DNA of 35,612 nucleotides from a virus. Below the pieces are notes generated by a model that worked only from the letters and a program-made list of their open reading frames with translations, had not been told where the DNA came from and made no database searches. Numbering within the stretch: the first letter of the stretch is position 1; every line of letters begins with the position of its first letter. The stretch lies in the IMG/VR virus record IMGVR_UViG_3300025086_000105, positions 1 to 35,612 of that record; one strand, written 5' to 3'. A program made the position numbers and the translations under genes. Positions 24,021 to 30,203 of the stretch are shown here, in pieces.

Positions 24021-24056
24021 ATAGGAAGCAATTAATATAAGGAGGAAACTTCCTAT
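24021..24056 (+). promoter_or_regulatory. leader hairpin with compensatory base changes
   Basis: ATAGGAAG (24021-24028) pairs over eight bases with CTTCCTAT (24049-24056), which includes the first two bases of the start codon. The 20-base loop contains AAGGAGGAAA. Compared with the CATGGAA/TTCCATG stem at 17395, both arms differ but pairing is kept. Confidence 0.65.
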
Positions 24057-24297
24057 GACAATTAATGATGAACACGTATTAGGGTTGCTGAAAGAAGCAA
24101 CCGATGAGACAAAGCTAATGAAGGAGCTTCAGGATCATATTGCTGTCGCCGGGGAGAACCGGCGGATGATATGGCACGAACTCTGGACGGATGGGTATTT
24201 CACGCAGAAAGAGATAGCTCTAGCGTGCGGAGTAACCCGGGGAGTCGTGTACAAAGAAATTAAGCGATACACCGATTTCCTAGAGTCTCAAGTATGA
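24055..24297 (+). CDS. small helix-turn-helix protein
   Basis: An 80-residue protein. FTQKEIALACGVTRGVVYKE (about residues 49-68) is a clear helix-turn-helix. The N-terminal half is helical and charged. It is the first gene of a three-gene plus-strand operon with overlapping starts and stops. Given its position at the divergent early promoter pair, it may control one or both directions. Confidence 0.75.
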   Translation: MTINDEHVLGLLKEATDETKLMKELQDHIAVAGENRRMIWHELWTDGYFTQKEIALACGVTRGVVYKEIKRYTDFLESQV

Positions 24298-24491
24298 GCG
24301 GTGGATTACCAAGTACCGCTCCTCCAGAAGGGATTGATTCTTTAGTCGAGAAGATAACTGTCTTGGCTAATGGTTTAATGGCGAGACATACGGACGGACT
24401 TTCTGCGGCGGATATTATGTTTGTCGTTCAGGAAGTATGTAAGAGAGTAAGTCATAGATATGACTTTGAGAATGGAGAGGATCCTTTTTAA
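24294..24491 (+). CDS. 65-residue protein of unknown function
   Basis: Starts MSGGLPSTAPPEGIDSLVEK with an ATGA overlap with the preceding gene. It is mainly helical, with a C-terminal acidic tail (NGEDPF). Its stop overlaps the next ATG (TAATG). No family is recognised. Confidence 0.65.
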   Translation: MSGGLPSTAPPEGIDSLVEKITVLANGLMARHTDGLSAADIMFVVQEVCKRVSHRYDFENGEDPF

Positions 24492-25003
24492 TGCCTATTG
24501 AAACAGATGAAACCGGGAGCTGGCACACGAACTGTGAGCGAGCGGAAGAATTTAAGTCGGGAAACCCGGAGGATTACGAAACGGCTTTGAAGAAGTTAGC
24601 AGAGCTTGAAGATATACGTCTCCGAATCAAAGAGTTGCGAGAAATAGAAACAGACCTCTGCGCTGAAGTTTATGAGCTACTTCCAAAGAAAGAGATGGAT
24701 ATCGGAGGAATAGGTCGAGTAACAAAATCGATGGGTTCCTCAAAGAAGTGGGATCACGAAGGTTTATGGTACACGTTATCTGCAAGAGCAAGAGATAAAC
24801 GAATAACAAAAGTAGATCCCGAAACCGGAGAGATTACCGTCCGAGAATCCGTTGAAGCGGCTACGATGCGAATCTTGAAAGAGTGCTCCTATGTCTCTTA
24901 CTGGCGAGCCGGGAAGCTGACTGAATATGGAGTTGATAAGGACGAATACTGCGAGACTACTTGGACGAAACCCGGAATAAGAATCCAAGGCATTAAGGGA
25001 TAA
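24491..25003 (+). CDS. protein of unknown function (170 residues)
   Basis: Residues 30-65 form a coiled coil (TALKKLAELEDIRLRIKELR), followed by ELLPKKEMDIGGIGRVTKS and a C-terminal part rich in Trp and Tyr. The arrangement resembles phage proteins close to recombination genes, but I cannot assign a function. Unlike the small cassette genes, it carries CCSGG sites such as ACCGGGAG, so it has the base pattern of the main genome. Confidence 0.65.
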   Translation: MPIETDETGSWHTNCERAEEFKSGNPEDYETALKKLAELEDIRLRIKELREIETDLCAEVYELLPKKEMDIGGIGRVTKSMGSSKKWDHEGLWYTLSARARDKRITKVDPETGEITVRESVEAATMRILKECSYVSYWRAGKLTEYGVDKDEYCETTWTKPGIRIQGIKG

Positions 25004-25031
25004 AGCGAAGCGGTAACTGTTATCATTATTG

Positions 25032-25108
25032 AAGTGGGGATATAAGGGTAGAACCACTTTGAACACCAAGGTAGGAAGTTGCTTCCAAAATCTCCTTACC
25101 TATCTTGG
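25032..25108 (+). ncRNA. structured 3' region or small RNA candidate
   Basis: The gap after the 24491 gene contains several hairpins before the terminator: AAGTGG (25032-25037) with CCACTT (25054-25059), then CCAAGGTA (25066-25073) with TATCTTGG (25101-25108; one G-T pair), enclosing GGAAG TTG CTTCC. No reading frame was found. It could be a stable 3' untranslated region or a small RNA ending at the 25140 terminator. Confidence 0.3.
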
Positions 25109-25149
25109 GAAGCCCCGAGAGAGCTTTCTCTCGGGGCTTCTTTCTTTTT
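25109..25149 (+). terminator. Rho-independent terminator
   Basis: GAAGCCCCGAGAGA (25109-25122) and TCTCTCGGGGCTTC (25127-25140) form a perfect 14-bp stem with a GCTT loop, followed by TTTCTTTTT. It ends the operon beginning at 24055. Confidence 0.93.
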
Positions 25150-25171
25150 CCGAGTAAATACCTAAATAATC

Positions 25172-25206
25172 TGGTAATACCGGGATATAAGAACTAGGTT
25201 TGACTT
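25172..25206 (+). promoter_or_regulatory. cassette promoter with leaderless start
   Basis: TGGTAA (25172-25177), 17 bases, TAGGTT (25195-25200), six bases, ATG at 25207. The spacer starts TACCGGG and so holds a CCSGG site, but the palindrome is degenerate and the -10 box is the weakest of the family. The leader ATGGAA/TTCCAT (25207-25212 and 25236-25241) can form the same RBS-in-loop hairpin as at 17395. Confidence 0.6.
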
Positions 25207-25446
25207 ATGGAAGCAATTAATAACAAAGGAGAGAATTCCATGAAAGTAACTAGTATTCGATACTTCAAGACCAACCGTGGTGTTGGTTACGAAGCAAAAA
25301 CCGCAAACGGAAGTATTCTTAATGACGGTGACGGTGGTCCAACCTATTTCATAGGAGATACGCCAGAAGCAAATAAGAAATATAGAGATCTCAGCGAATT
25401 TAAGTTGGAAGAATATATTGATATCTATGAAGGAGTAAATCAATAG
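25207..25446 (+). CDS. small protein of unknown function, cassette gene
   Basis: 79 residues from the leaderless ATG (MEAINNKGENSM), or 68 from the ATG at 25240 with AAAGGAGAG upstream. The body has beta-strand character (KVTSIRYFKTNRGVGYEAKT) with a Gly/Asp-rich turn and an acidic helix. No family is recognised. It has no CCSGG sites. Confidence 0.75.
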   Translation: MEAINNKGENSMKVTSIRYFKTNRGVGYEAKTANGSILNDGDGGPTYFIGDTPEANKKYRDLSEFKLEEYIDIYEGVNQ

Positions 25447-25456
25447 CAAGCTCGTC

Positions 25457-25505
25457 AGCTCCTCCGGTCAGTGTCCGCAAACAGACCGGAGGAGCTTTCG
25501 TATTT
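25457..25505. terminator. bidirectional terminator
   Basis: AGCTCCTCCGGTC (25457-25469) and GACCGGAGGAGCT (25484-25496) form a perfect 13-bp stem with a 14-base loop. It separates the cassette gene (stop 25446) from the convergent nuclease gene (stop 25506), with T-rich bases on the plus side. Confidence 0.85.
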
Positions 25506-25871
25506 TTAGCGCTTTCCTCCGTCATAAACGGTTGCGTGTCCTAGCGCTATCATCTCATCGTTCAGGCTCGCTCCGTCAGTATTTAGGATATTCCCAAGGA
25601 TCCTCCCGAACTTTCCCTTCTTATCTAACTGCGTTTGTATGATTACCGCATCGCAGTTACCTATCCAGTCTTCTACAAATCGCTTTGCTTCGAGTCCCTT
25701 CTGCTTCTCTACCAAGTCCCGGGTTCGTGATTCCGGTGCGTTAATACCAGCGAATCTAACCCTTGCTTGTAAATGTAAATCAAACCCAAGGTCGAGAGTT
25801 ACGTCTATTGTGTCTCCGTCTACTACTCTCTCAACTTTAGCTCTGTAATGATATAGGTTATTCTTACTCAT
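25506..25871 (-). CDS. staphylococcal nuclease-like protein
   Basis: A 121-residue protein with the thermonuclease fold: VERVVDGDTIDVTLDLGF (metal-binding Asp residues), RVRFAGINAPESR (catalytic Arg and Glu) and KGKFGRILGNIL (second Arg). It lacks a signal peptide, so it probably acts in the cytoplasm, perhaps on host DNA, or after lysis. It overlaps the holin-like gene by 4 bases and ends the lysis operon. Confidence 0.9.
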   Translation of the reverse strand: MSKNNLYHYRAKVERVVDGDTIDVTLDLGFDLHLQARVRFAGINAPESRTRDLVEKQKGLEAKRFVEDWIGNCDAVIIQTQLDKKGKFGRILGNILNTDGASLNDEMIALGHATVYDGGKR

Positions 25872-26134
25872 TTCTTCTCCTCCGAAGATGGAGCGGAGTT
25901 CATTCTAAACGCCGAATCCAGTTCTTCCATTGTAATTTTTCCATCGTCCGCATAGGCCGCGGCGAGTTTCTGAATAACAGTAGCGGTAGCGGTAAGCCCG
26001 GAGAGAAGCGCCGCCTTGTAAACCGGGATGCCACCGATAATACTTGCTCCTCCGATCACCGCCATCGCTTGATACACAAAAGTTGCGGCGATTCTTCCGA
26101 ATACGCTTCCTACAGTCGCTACTGTCTTATTCAT
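25868..26134 (-). CDS. holin-like membrane protein
   Basis: An 88-residue protein. Residues 8-60 are hydrophobic and Ala/Gly-rich (two probable transmembrane helices), followed by a charged tail with DDGKITMEELDSAF and a Ser/Glu/Lys-rich end. The size and topology suit a holin or antiholin. The DDGKITMEELD segment looks like half of an EF-hand loop. It overlaps its neighbours on both sides by 4 bases. Confidence 0.6.
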   Translation of the reverse strand: MNKTVATVGSVFGRIAATFVYQAMAVIGGASIIGGIPVYKAALLSGLTATATVIQKLAAAYADDGKITMEELDSAFRMNSAPSSEEKK

Positions 26135-26307
26135 TTATTGTCTTGCCAATGTTCGATAGCAACTCCGATAAGGTGCGCTACTAAAGCAATCGCTGAGATG
26201 TATATACCTTTTTGTAGAGTGCTTCCGCTCAGTGTGATTAGCACGAGCAGAGTTCCTCCTATTGTTAAAGATAAAAATAGTATCTCTTTCGATAATCTTT
26301 CAAACAT
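26131..26307 (-). CDS. small two-helix membrane protein
   Basis: A 58-residue frame starting MFERLSKEILFLSLTIGG, with two hydrophobic segments (about 8-26 and 35-50) and a short charged tail. Its stop overlaps the next start as ATGA. It starts 2 bases after the stop of the secreted protein gene. It may be an antiholin or spanin-like partner of the holin-like protein. Function not established. Confidence 0.65.
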   Translation of the reverse strand: MFERLSKEILFLSLTIGGTLLVLITLSGSTLQKGIYISAIALVAHLIGVAIEHWQDNK

Positions 26308-26309
26308 AT

Positions 26310-27878
26310 TTATCTGTTCCTTCCTCTCCCTCGAGAGCCCGGTCCGCTTGCTGTTCCGGCTCCGCCGGGAGTAATTCCTGTTGTTGTCGGTGCTGGTCTT
26401 ATCTGAGTTGCTACTGTTGAAACAACCGCTGTCGCCGCTACGACTGTCCTCCGCTCCTCTACAGTAATGTTTTGACCGGAAGCAACGTAATCATCGAAAG
26501 CACCGCTGAATACATTTACTTCTTCCTGAAACTCTTCCTTAACACTGTCGTCCGCTTGTATGAAGATTTCAGGTTTATCCTCAAATAATTCTTCAAGCGC
26601 TTCTTCCCCGGCTTCTTCAATGAAATCAGGGTTATCTTCAATAATTTCCTCGAGAACATCGTCCTCCTCGAGTTGCTCAATAAGTTCTTCAAGCGCTCCT
26701 TCTTCTTCAAGTAGCTCCTCAATATCAACTTCTTCAAGGTCTAGATCCGGATCATCTTCCCATTCCCCGGTTTCTGGATCGAAGTAGATATCTTCTTCGT
26801 TCGGTGGTCCTTCCTCATATTCTTCAAGAAACTCCTCTTCTGGCTCATATTCTTCTTCTCCCGGCCCAACTTCTTCTTCATCTTCCCGGGCTTCTCCCGG
26901 CTCTCCCGGGTCTAAATCTTCTTCATCTTCTACCGGAAACTCCTCGATTTCCGGCAATTCATCAATAAATATGTCATCTTCCCCGGCGAAATCGTCAAGT
27001 TCTCCCGGGTCTTCTTCCGGGTCTTCTTCCGGGTCTTCTTCCGAGTCAAGTTCGATAATTACCGAATCAAAGTCAAATTCAAAGTCAAACTCGTTTTCTT
27101 CAAACCAATCATCTAAGATGTCATTAAGTTCTTCTTCCGTAGGAGGAGCCGGTATAGGAGTTGGAGTTGGCAAAATTACTGGGGTTGGTTCAGGTGAAGG
27201 TTCAGGACTCGGTTCAGGTTCTTCCTCTAGTGGTGGACCTTCGATGGGCGTTGGCTCAGGCGTTGGCTGAGGAGTTGGAGTGGGTTCCGGCTGAGGCGTG
27301 GGAGTTGGATCAGGTTCAGGTGTGGGTGTCGGAGATGGAGTTGGTTCCGGAGTCTCCTCCTCCTCTGTAATGTCCCACTCTCCTCCGGAGACTTCTAACG
27401 TGTATGCCCCAATTGTATCTTCGCTATAAGCGGAAGCGTAGAGAACATAATCGCCTGCATCTAGCGTTACGCTCAAGTATGAATCCCAGCAAAGATTAGT
27501 GCCATCGTTATGGGCGGCAGAATCGTCATCTTCATATATTAAGGTATCACTAAAGGTTTCACCGACTTGTTCAACAGAGTAAAGTCTCAAAAGGGGATCC
27601 GCCGCATACGTGTCTGTTCCGCTCCCGGTTTCGTGATCATCGCAAGTCAGAGAAGTGTAAGTTATCATCTCGACTACGGTTTGGTCCTCCGTGATTGTGA
27701 AAGTAAACCCGGGATCCTGTCCCCAAGTCGTAATATCGACCGAACAATCCCAGCCATCATCGGTAGTTTCGCAGGTCGTCCCATTCGCATAAGTCGGAGG
27801 AGCTACCCACGCAAGGATTAAAACAGCAATCAAACATACCCGGGAGATGACCTTTAATGTATTGCGTAGAGCTTTCAC
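26310..27878 (-). CDS. secreted acidic protein with PPC-like domain
   Basis: A 522-residue protein. A signal peptide ([19 protein letters not shown], cleavage near residue 31) is followed by a beta-sandwich of about 130 residues with [26 protein letters not shown] and [15 protein letters not shown], which resembles bacterial pre-peptidase C-terminal (PPC) domains. Then come Pro/Thr repeats (about 170-245), an extremely Glu/Asp-rich part (about 250-440) with EEDP repeats, and a basic C terminus. No anchor was seen. It starts with GTG inside a perfect 15-bp inverted repeat. The role may be surface binding, ion binding or superinfection control; none is proven. Confidence 0.7.
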   Translation of the reverse strand: MKALRNTLKVISRVCLIAVLILAWVAPPTYANGTTCETTDDGWDCSVDITTWGQDPGFTFTITEDQTVVEMITYTSLTCDDHETGSGTDTYAADPLLRLYSVEQVGETFSDTLIYEDDDSAAHNDGTNLCWDSYLSVTLDAGDYVLYASAYSEDTIGAYTLEVSGGEWDITEEEETPEPTPSPTPTPEPDPTPTPQPEPTPTPQPTPEPTPIEGPPLEEEPEPSPEPSPEPTPVILPTPTPIPAPPTEEELNDILDDWFEENEFDFEFDFDSVIIELDSEEDPEEDPEEDPGELDDFAGEDDIFIDELPEIEEFPVEDEEDLDPGEPGEAREDEEEVGPGEEEYEPEEEFLEEYEEGPPNEEDIYFDPETGEWEDDPDLDLEEVDIEELLEEEGALEELIEQLEEDDVLEEIIEDNPDFIEEAGEEALEELFEDKPEIFIQADDSVKEEFQEEVNVFSGAFDDYVASGQNITVEERRTVVAATAVVSTVATQIRPAPTTTGITPGGAGTASGPGSRGRGRNR

Positions 27879-27906
27879 GCACCGATTGTAATGCGTGAAA
27901 GCTCTA
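27867..27906 (-). promoter_or_regulatory. 15-bp inverted repeat covering a GTG start
   Basis: On the minus strand TAGAGCTTTCACGCA (27906-27892) and TGCGTGAAAGCTCTA (27881-27867) are perfect complements with a 10-base loop. The GTG start of the secreted protein (27878) lies in the second arm, and no Shine-Dalgarno sequence is visible. No T-run follows, so it is a poor terminator and may be a translational switch. Confidence 0.6.
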
Positions 27907-27916
27907 CTGTCCGAAG

Positions 27917-28171
27917 TTACTTCGTGGTGATTTCGTACCAGTCAGCCCAGATATTCACCGGATGTAAACCTAAACTGACCGCATATCGGTCCGCTCGAAT
28001 ATAGGTCATGATATCGTTCGTGTTTATTCGTTGATACGATGACCGGGAAATCCCTAAACGTTGCCCTTTTTCATGGGCCGATTCTCTCGGATAACGTGAA
28101 TCCATTAGCTCTCGGAGCGGAGCCGTAGGAACCATTATCCAGTTCTTGCTTCCTTGTATTGTGTCAGACAT
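27917..28171 (-). CDS. small helix-turn-helix-like protein
   Basis: An 84-residue protein. [20 protein letters not shown] (about residues 37-56) resembles an XRE-type helix-turn-helix, and the C-terminal part ([12 protein letters not shown]) recalls phage proteins that follow such domains. It overlaps the DUF2958-like gene by 8 bases. It may be a phage regulator. Confidence 0.6.
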   Translation of the reverse strand: MSDTIQGSKNWIMVPTAPLRELMDSRYPRESAHEKGQRLGISRSSYQRINTNDIMTYIRADRYAVSLGLHPVNIWADWYEITTK

Positions 28172-28499
28172 TTATGTAACCTGCTTCCCGAGCCATTTGC
28201 GCATATACGGAAATAGGTTGATCCGGAGTAAAGTATCGATCTTTCTGGATACCACCAAATCTTTTTAATGATTTAAGCTCCCCGGCGTGAACATATCCGA
28301 GTTCCGGACACTGATGTCCTAAATCGCAAAGCCCGAAACCTTCGCCGCTTTCGGACATTTCCGTTATCAACCACGTTGCCTGCATATAGAAATACTTAAC
28401 AACCGGCTGGTGGTCGAGTCCTCCTTCATGCGCTTGGCTTTCTTTCCAGTTAAGGAGGAGCTTCTTCCGCTCCTTCTCCGTTAATCCCTTCAGCATCAT
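28164..28499 (-). CDS. DUF2958 family protein
   Basis: A 111-residue protein. VKYFYMQATWLITEMSESGE, GFGLCDLGHQCPELGYV and the final RDRYF-like KDRYFT match the pattern of the DUF2958 family found on plasmids and phages. The biochemical function is unknown. It overlaps the small membrane protein gene by 4 bases (ATGA). Confidence 0.8.
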   Translation of the reverse strand: MMLKGLTEKERKKLLLNWKESQAHEGGLDHQPVVKYFYMQATWLITEMSESGEGFGLCDLGHQCPELGYVHAGELKSLKRFGGIQKDRYFTPDQPISVYAQMAREAGYINV

Positions 28500-28642
28500 A
28501 CTCTCTCCTCCGGTGGGTTTAGTCCCAAGTAATCCATAGCCCGGTTGTATGCTTCCGGTATTCTCTTAATCACATGGAAAGTCCAATAGAGACTCGACAG
28601 AACGATGAACATAACAATCGTGTCAAAAATTAATAACCACAT
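28496..28642 (-). CDS. small single-span membrane protein
   Basis: A 48-residue frame starting MWLLIFDTIVMFIVLSSLYW, one transmembrane helix and then a basic tail ending in NPPEERV. The ATG at 28642 overlaps the end of the preceding gene, with a purine-rich AAGGAAGCT upstream. Role unknown. Confidence 0.6.
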   Translation of the reverse strand: MWLLIFDTIVMFIVLSSLYWTFHVIKRIPEAYNRAMDYLGLNPPEERV

Positions 28643-28977
28643 AGCTTCCTTATCTCCTTCTTATAGTTGTCTATTATCTTCTGCATTAAGCAATCAAGCT
28701 GGTAATGCACTTCTTTAATTATCTGGGTTTCCCGAATAAACCACTTGTCGCAATCATCGCAAGGGCATCCCCGGGCGACAGCTTTATCTATCCACCAGAG
28801 AGTCTCGTCAGTCCAAGAGTTCTCTGCGTAGGTTTGATATCGCATCTCCAGATTTAGATAGGCCGTATTTACAGCCTGATCAATGATTATGTCCTTCTCC
28901 GGATGTAGTCCGAAGTTCCTCGATAACCATAAGTCATTAGCGTGACCGGATAGGATCCGGTGTGTATCAGCTTCCAT
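28630..28977 (-). CDS. protein of unknown function with CxxC
   Basis: A 115-residue helical protein starting MEADTHRILSGHANDLWLSR, with GCPCDDCDKWF (CxCxxC) near residue 70. The Shine-Dalgarno sequence AAGGAGAATT is at proper spacing. It follows the cassette-type promoter at 29036, whose leader lost the leaderless ATG, and it is the first gene of an operon that runs to the secreted acidic protein. Confidence 0.7.
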   Translation of the reverse strand: MEADTHRILSGHANDLWLSRNFGLHPEKDIIIDQAVNTAYLNLEMRYQTYAENSWTDETLWWIDKAVARGCPCDDCDKWFIRETQIIKEVHYQLDCLMQKIIDNYKKEIRKLCGY

Positions 28978-29007
28978 AATTCTCCTTCTTTAGTTGCTTC
29001 ACTTACA

Positions 29008-29036
29008 AGCGTAACGTGAATACCCGACTATTACCA
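29008..29036 (-). promoter_or_regulatory. cassette-type promoter, minus strand
   Basis: TGGTAA (29036-29031), 17 bases, TACGCT (29013-29008), six bases, then TGAAGCAAC. The -35, the spacer with GTCGGGTATTCACGT and the distance are as in the 17361 promoter. The start triplet is TGA instead of ATG, so only the later RBS-dependent start at 28977 can be used. Confidence 0.65.
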
Positions 29037-29046
29037 TTATTCCCAA

Positions 29047-29075
29047 AAAGGAATTAGGACCGCCTAAGCGGTCCC
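29047..29075 (-). terminator. Rho-independent terminator
   Basis: On the minus strand GGACCGC TTAG GCGGTCC (29074-29057) is followed by TAATTCCTTTTT. It ends the endolysin-WhiB transcript downstream of the gene at 29148 and lies directly before the 29036 promoter. About 75 bases between the gene and this hairpin hold nothing recognisable. Confidence 0.8.
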
Positions 29076-29147
29076 AGTGTCCTGTCAAGGCTTAACGATC
29101 CCAAACAACCGGTTTCTTTTTACGAGGATTTCTACCTCAAACCTTTA

Positions 29148-29336
29148 CTAGATAGCGTGATATGCTTCGATTAATTCTTTTGCTCTTGCTTCAGCTTTGT
29201 CGATATTGATGCTTCTTGCGTTTACTTGTTGATAGAGTTCCTCAACCTTTTCTCTAATGATAGCTCGCTTTGCATTGTCCATTAGTTCTTTCACTGTCAG
29301 CTCCATTTTGTCTCCTTTATTTTGCGTTGCTTCCAT
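29148..29336 (-). CDS. small helical protein, cassette gene on the minus strand
   Basis: 62 residues from the leaderless ATG (MEATQNKGDKM), or 52 from the ATG at 29306, which has AAAGGAGAC before it. The body (LTVKELMDNAKRAIIREKVE) is predicted to be entirely helical and charged. No family is recognised. It is placed between the WhiB frame and the terminator, with its own promoter at 29371. Confidence 0.75.
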   Translation of the reverse strand: MEATQNKGDKMELTVKELMDNAKRAIIREKVEELYQQVNARSINIDKAEARAKELIEAYHAI

Positions 29337-29371
29337 GTATTAAATATAGTCTGTACACCCGGGTATTACCA
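29337..29371 (-). promoter_or_regulatory. cassette promoter with leaderless start, minus strand
   Basis: TGGTAA (29371-29366), 17 bases, TATATT (29348-29343), six bases, ATG at 29336. The spacer contains ACCCGGGTGTACAG. It begins 3 bases after the stop of the WhiB frame. It shows that the family works in both orientations. Confidence 0.75.
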
Positions 29372-29373
29372 CA

Positions 29374-29906
29374 TTATTGGGGGATTTCTTCAATAAATTT
29401 CTTCCGTTGAAATTCACGCAAACCTCCCCAAATCCCGAACTCTATATTCATAGATATCGAATAATCTAAACACTCAGACGTTACTGGGCAGATAGCGCAG
29501 ACTTCTCTCCCATCAAAAAGGTTTCGGTTAGTCTTTAACGGAAAGAACCATTCTGTCGGTAGCCCGGAACATTCCGCTCGGGTGAACCAATCATTATTTA
29601 CTTCTTCGCTTTTCCCGATGCCTTCTTTGCTGGCGCTTTCTTCGCAGGGGCTTTCTTCGCAGGAGCTTTCTTCTTCGCCGGGGCTTTACCTCGGAGCGCT
29701 TCCCAAGTAGCTTCATCCGCTATCCCGGTTGGTTCTAGTTTGTTCTCGGCCTGAAATTGTCCGAGCGCTCTCTGAGTTCCTATCGCAAAGCGTCCATCTA
29801 TTCTTATTCCAGCTCCCTTCGATACGAGTAACTCTTGGAGAACTCTTACCGCTCTAGCGTTCGAGTTATTCGTTACCGAAAGTGGGGGTGTTCCTATATC
29901 GCTCAT
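29374..29906 (-). CDS. peptidoglycan-binding/WhiB fusion by putative -1 frameshift
   Basis: The zero frame (99 codons from 29906) reaches GGGAAAA (29616-29610, phased G GGA AAA). A slip of one base leads into a frame open to TAA at 29376-29374, adding 78 residues. These are a WhiB domain: WFTRAECSGLPTEWFFPL, then VCAICPVTSECLDY (C-x2-C-x5-C) and FGIWGGLREFQRKK. The WhiB frame has no ATG, GTG or TTG before its first conserved residues; it opens after a stop at 29688-29686. WhiB proteins bind an Fe-S cluster and control transcription in Actinobacteria. Alternatives: a sequencing indel or a rare start codon. Confidence 0.55.
29598..29906 (-). CDS. peptidoglycan-binding protein with Lys/Ala tail
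   Basis: A 102-residue protein. Residues 15-72 form a PG_binding_1 domain (ARAVRVLQELLVSKGAGIRI, then GTQRALGQFQAENKLEPTG and ATWEALRG). The tail is a repeated APAKK sequence, like the histone-type tails of actinobacterial DNA-binding proteins. It has no signal peptide. It lies directly after the holin-like gene. It may attach to the wall at lysis, or the basic tail may bind DNA. Confidence 0.8.
   Translation of the reverse strand: MSDIGTPPLSVTNNSNARAVRVLQELLVSKGAGIRIDGRFAIGTQRALGQFQAENKLEPTGIADEATWEALRGKAPAKKKAPAKKAPAKKAPAKKASGKAKK
29610..29616 (-). other. candidate -1 slippery heptamer before the WhiB frame
   Basis: GGGAAAA, zero frame G GGA AAA, ten bases before the zero-frame stop codon (29600-29598). 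A purine-rich AAAGAAGG lies six bases upstream and could act as the upstream Shine-Dalgarno stimulator known from bacterial frameshift sites. A downstream hairpin is weak (CCCG with CGGG near 29583-29565). Confidence 0.55.
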
Positions 29907-29915
29907 TTTGTTTCC

Positions 29916-30194
29916 TTATATGTAAAGTTGTTCTTCTGCGTCATCTGGGATATCTTCCCGGGTCTTGAGAACCGAGCCTGTCGGATCTCCTATCGGCCCA
30001 CCGGCGCAGATAGCTGATTTAATAACAGCGAAAGCGGCAGGTAATCCACCGAGCGCCGCGAGTTTCAATGTGGATAATCCTCCCATATCCACACCTACTC
30101 CAGAGGCTGTCCACAGCCCGAGGAAGGTTTGAATATAAGTAGAGATTGCTCTCTCGAGAATATCCTTGACTTGTTCTTTGTTTAGATTAAACAT
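29916..30194 (-). CDS. holin (r1t-like)
   Basis: A 92-residue protein. ILERAISTYIQTFLGLWTAS (about residues 12-31) and LKLAALGGLPAAFAVIKSAI (about 43-62) form two hydrophobic helices with the ERA..TY.QTFL pattern of the r1t-type holin family. The tail is acidic. It lies 10 bases after the endolysin stop, as expected of a lysis pair, and has AAGGAGATCAC before the ATG. Confidence 0.8.
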   Translation of the reverse strand: MFNLNKEQVKDILERAISTYIQTFLGLWTASGVGVDMGGLSTLKLAALGGLPAAFAVIKSAICAGGPIGDPTGSVLKTREDIPDDAEEQLYI

Positions 30195-30203
30195 GTGATC
30201 TCC

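Noticed and set aside
27000-27050. Short tandem repeats as a possible CRISPR array
   Set aside because: The repeats are contiguous EEDP codons without spacers, within a coding region.
26560-27270. Plus-strand Ser/Gly-rich open frames opposite the acidic protein
   Set aside because: They are the reverse image of Glu/Pro codon repeats on the minus strand, with extreme composition and no promoter or ribosome-binding site.
29535-29594. ATG at 29594 as a start for WhiB
   Set aside because: It is in the zero frame and leads to a short unrelated peptide ending in a stop, not to the WhiB frame.
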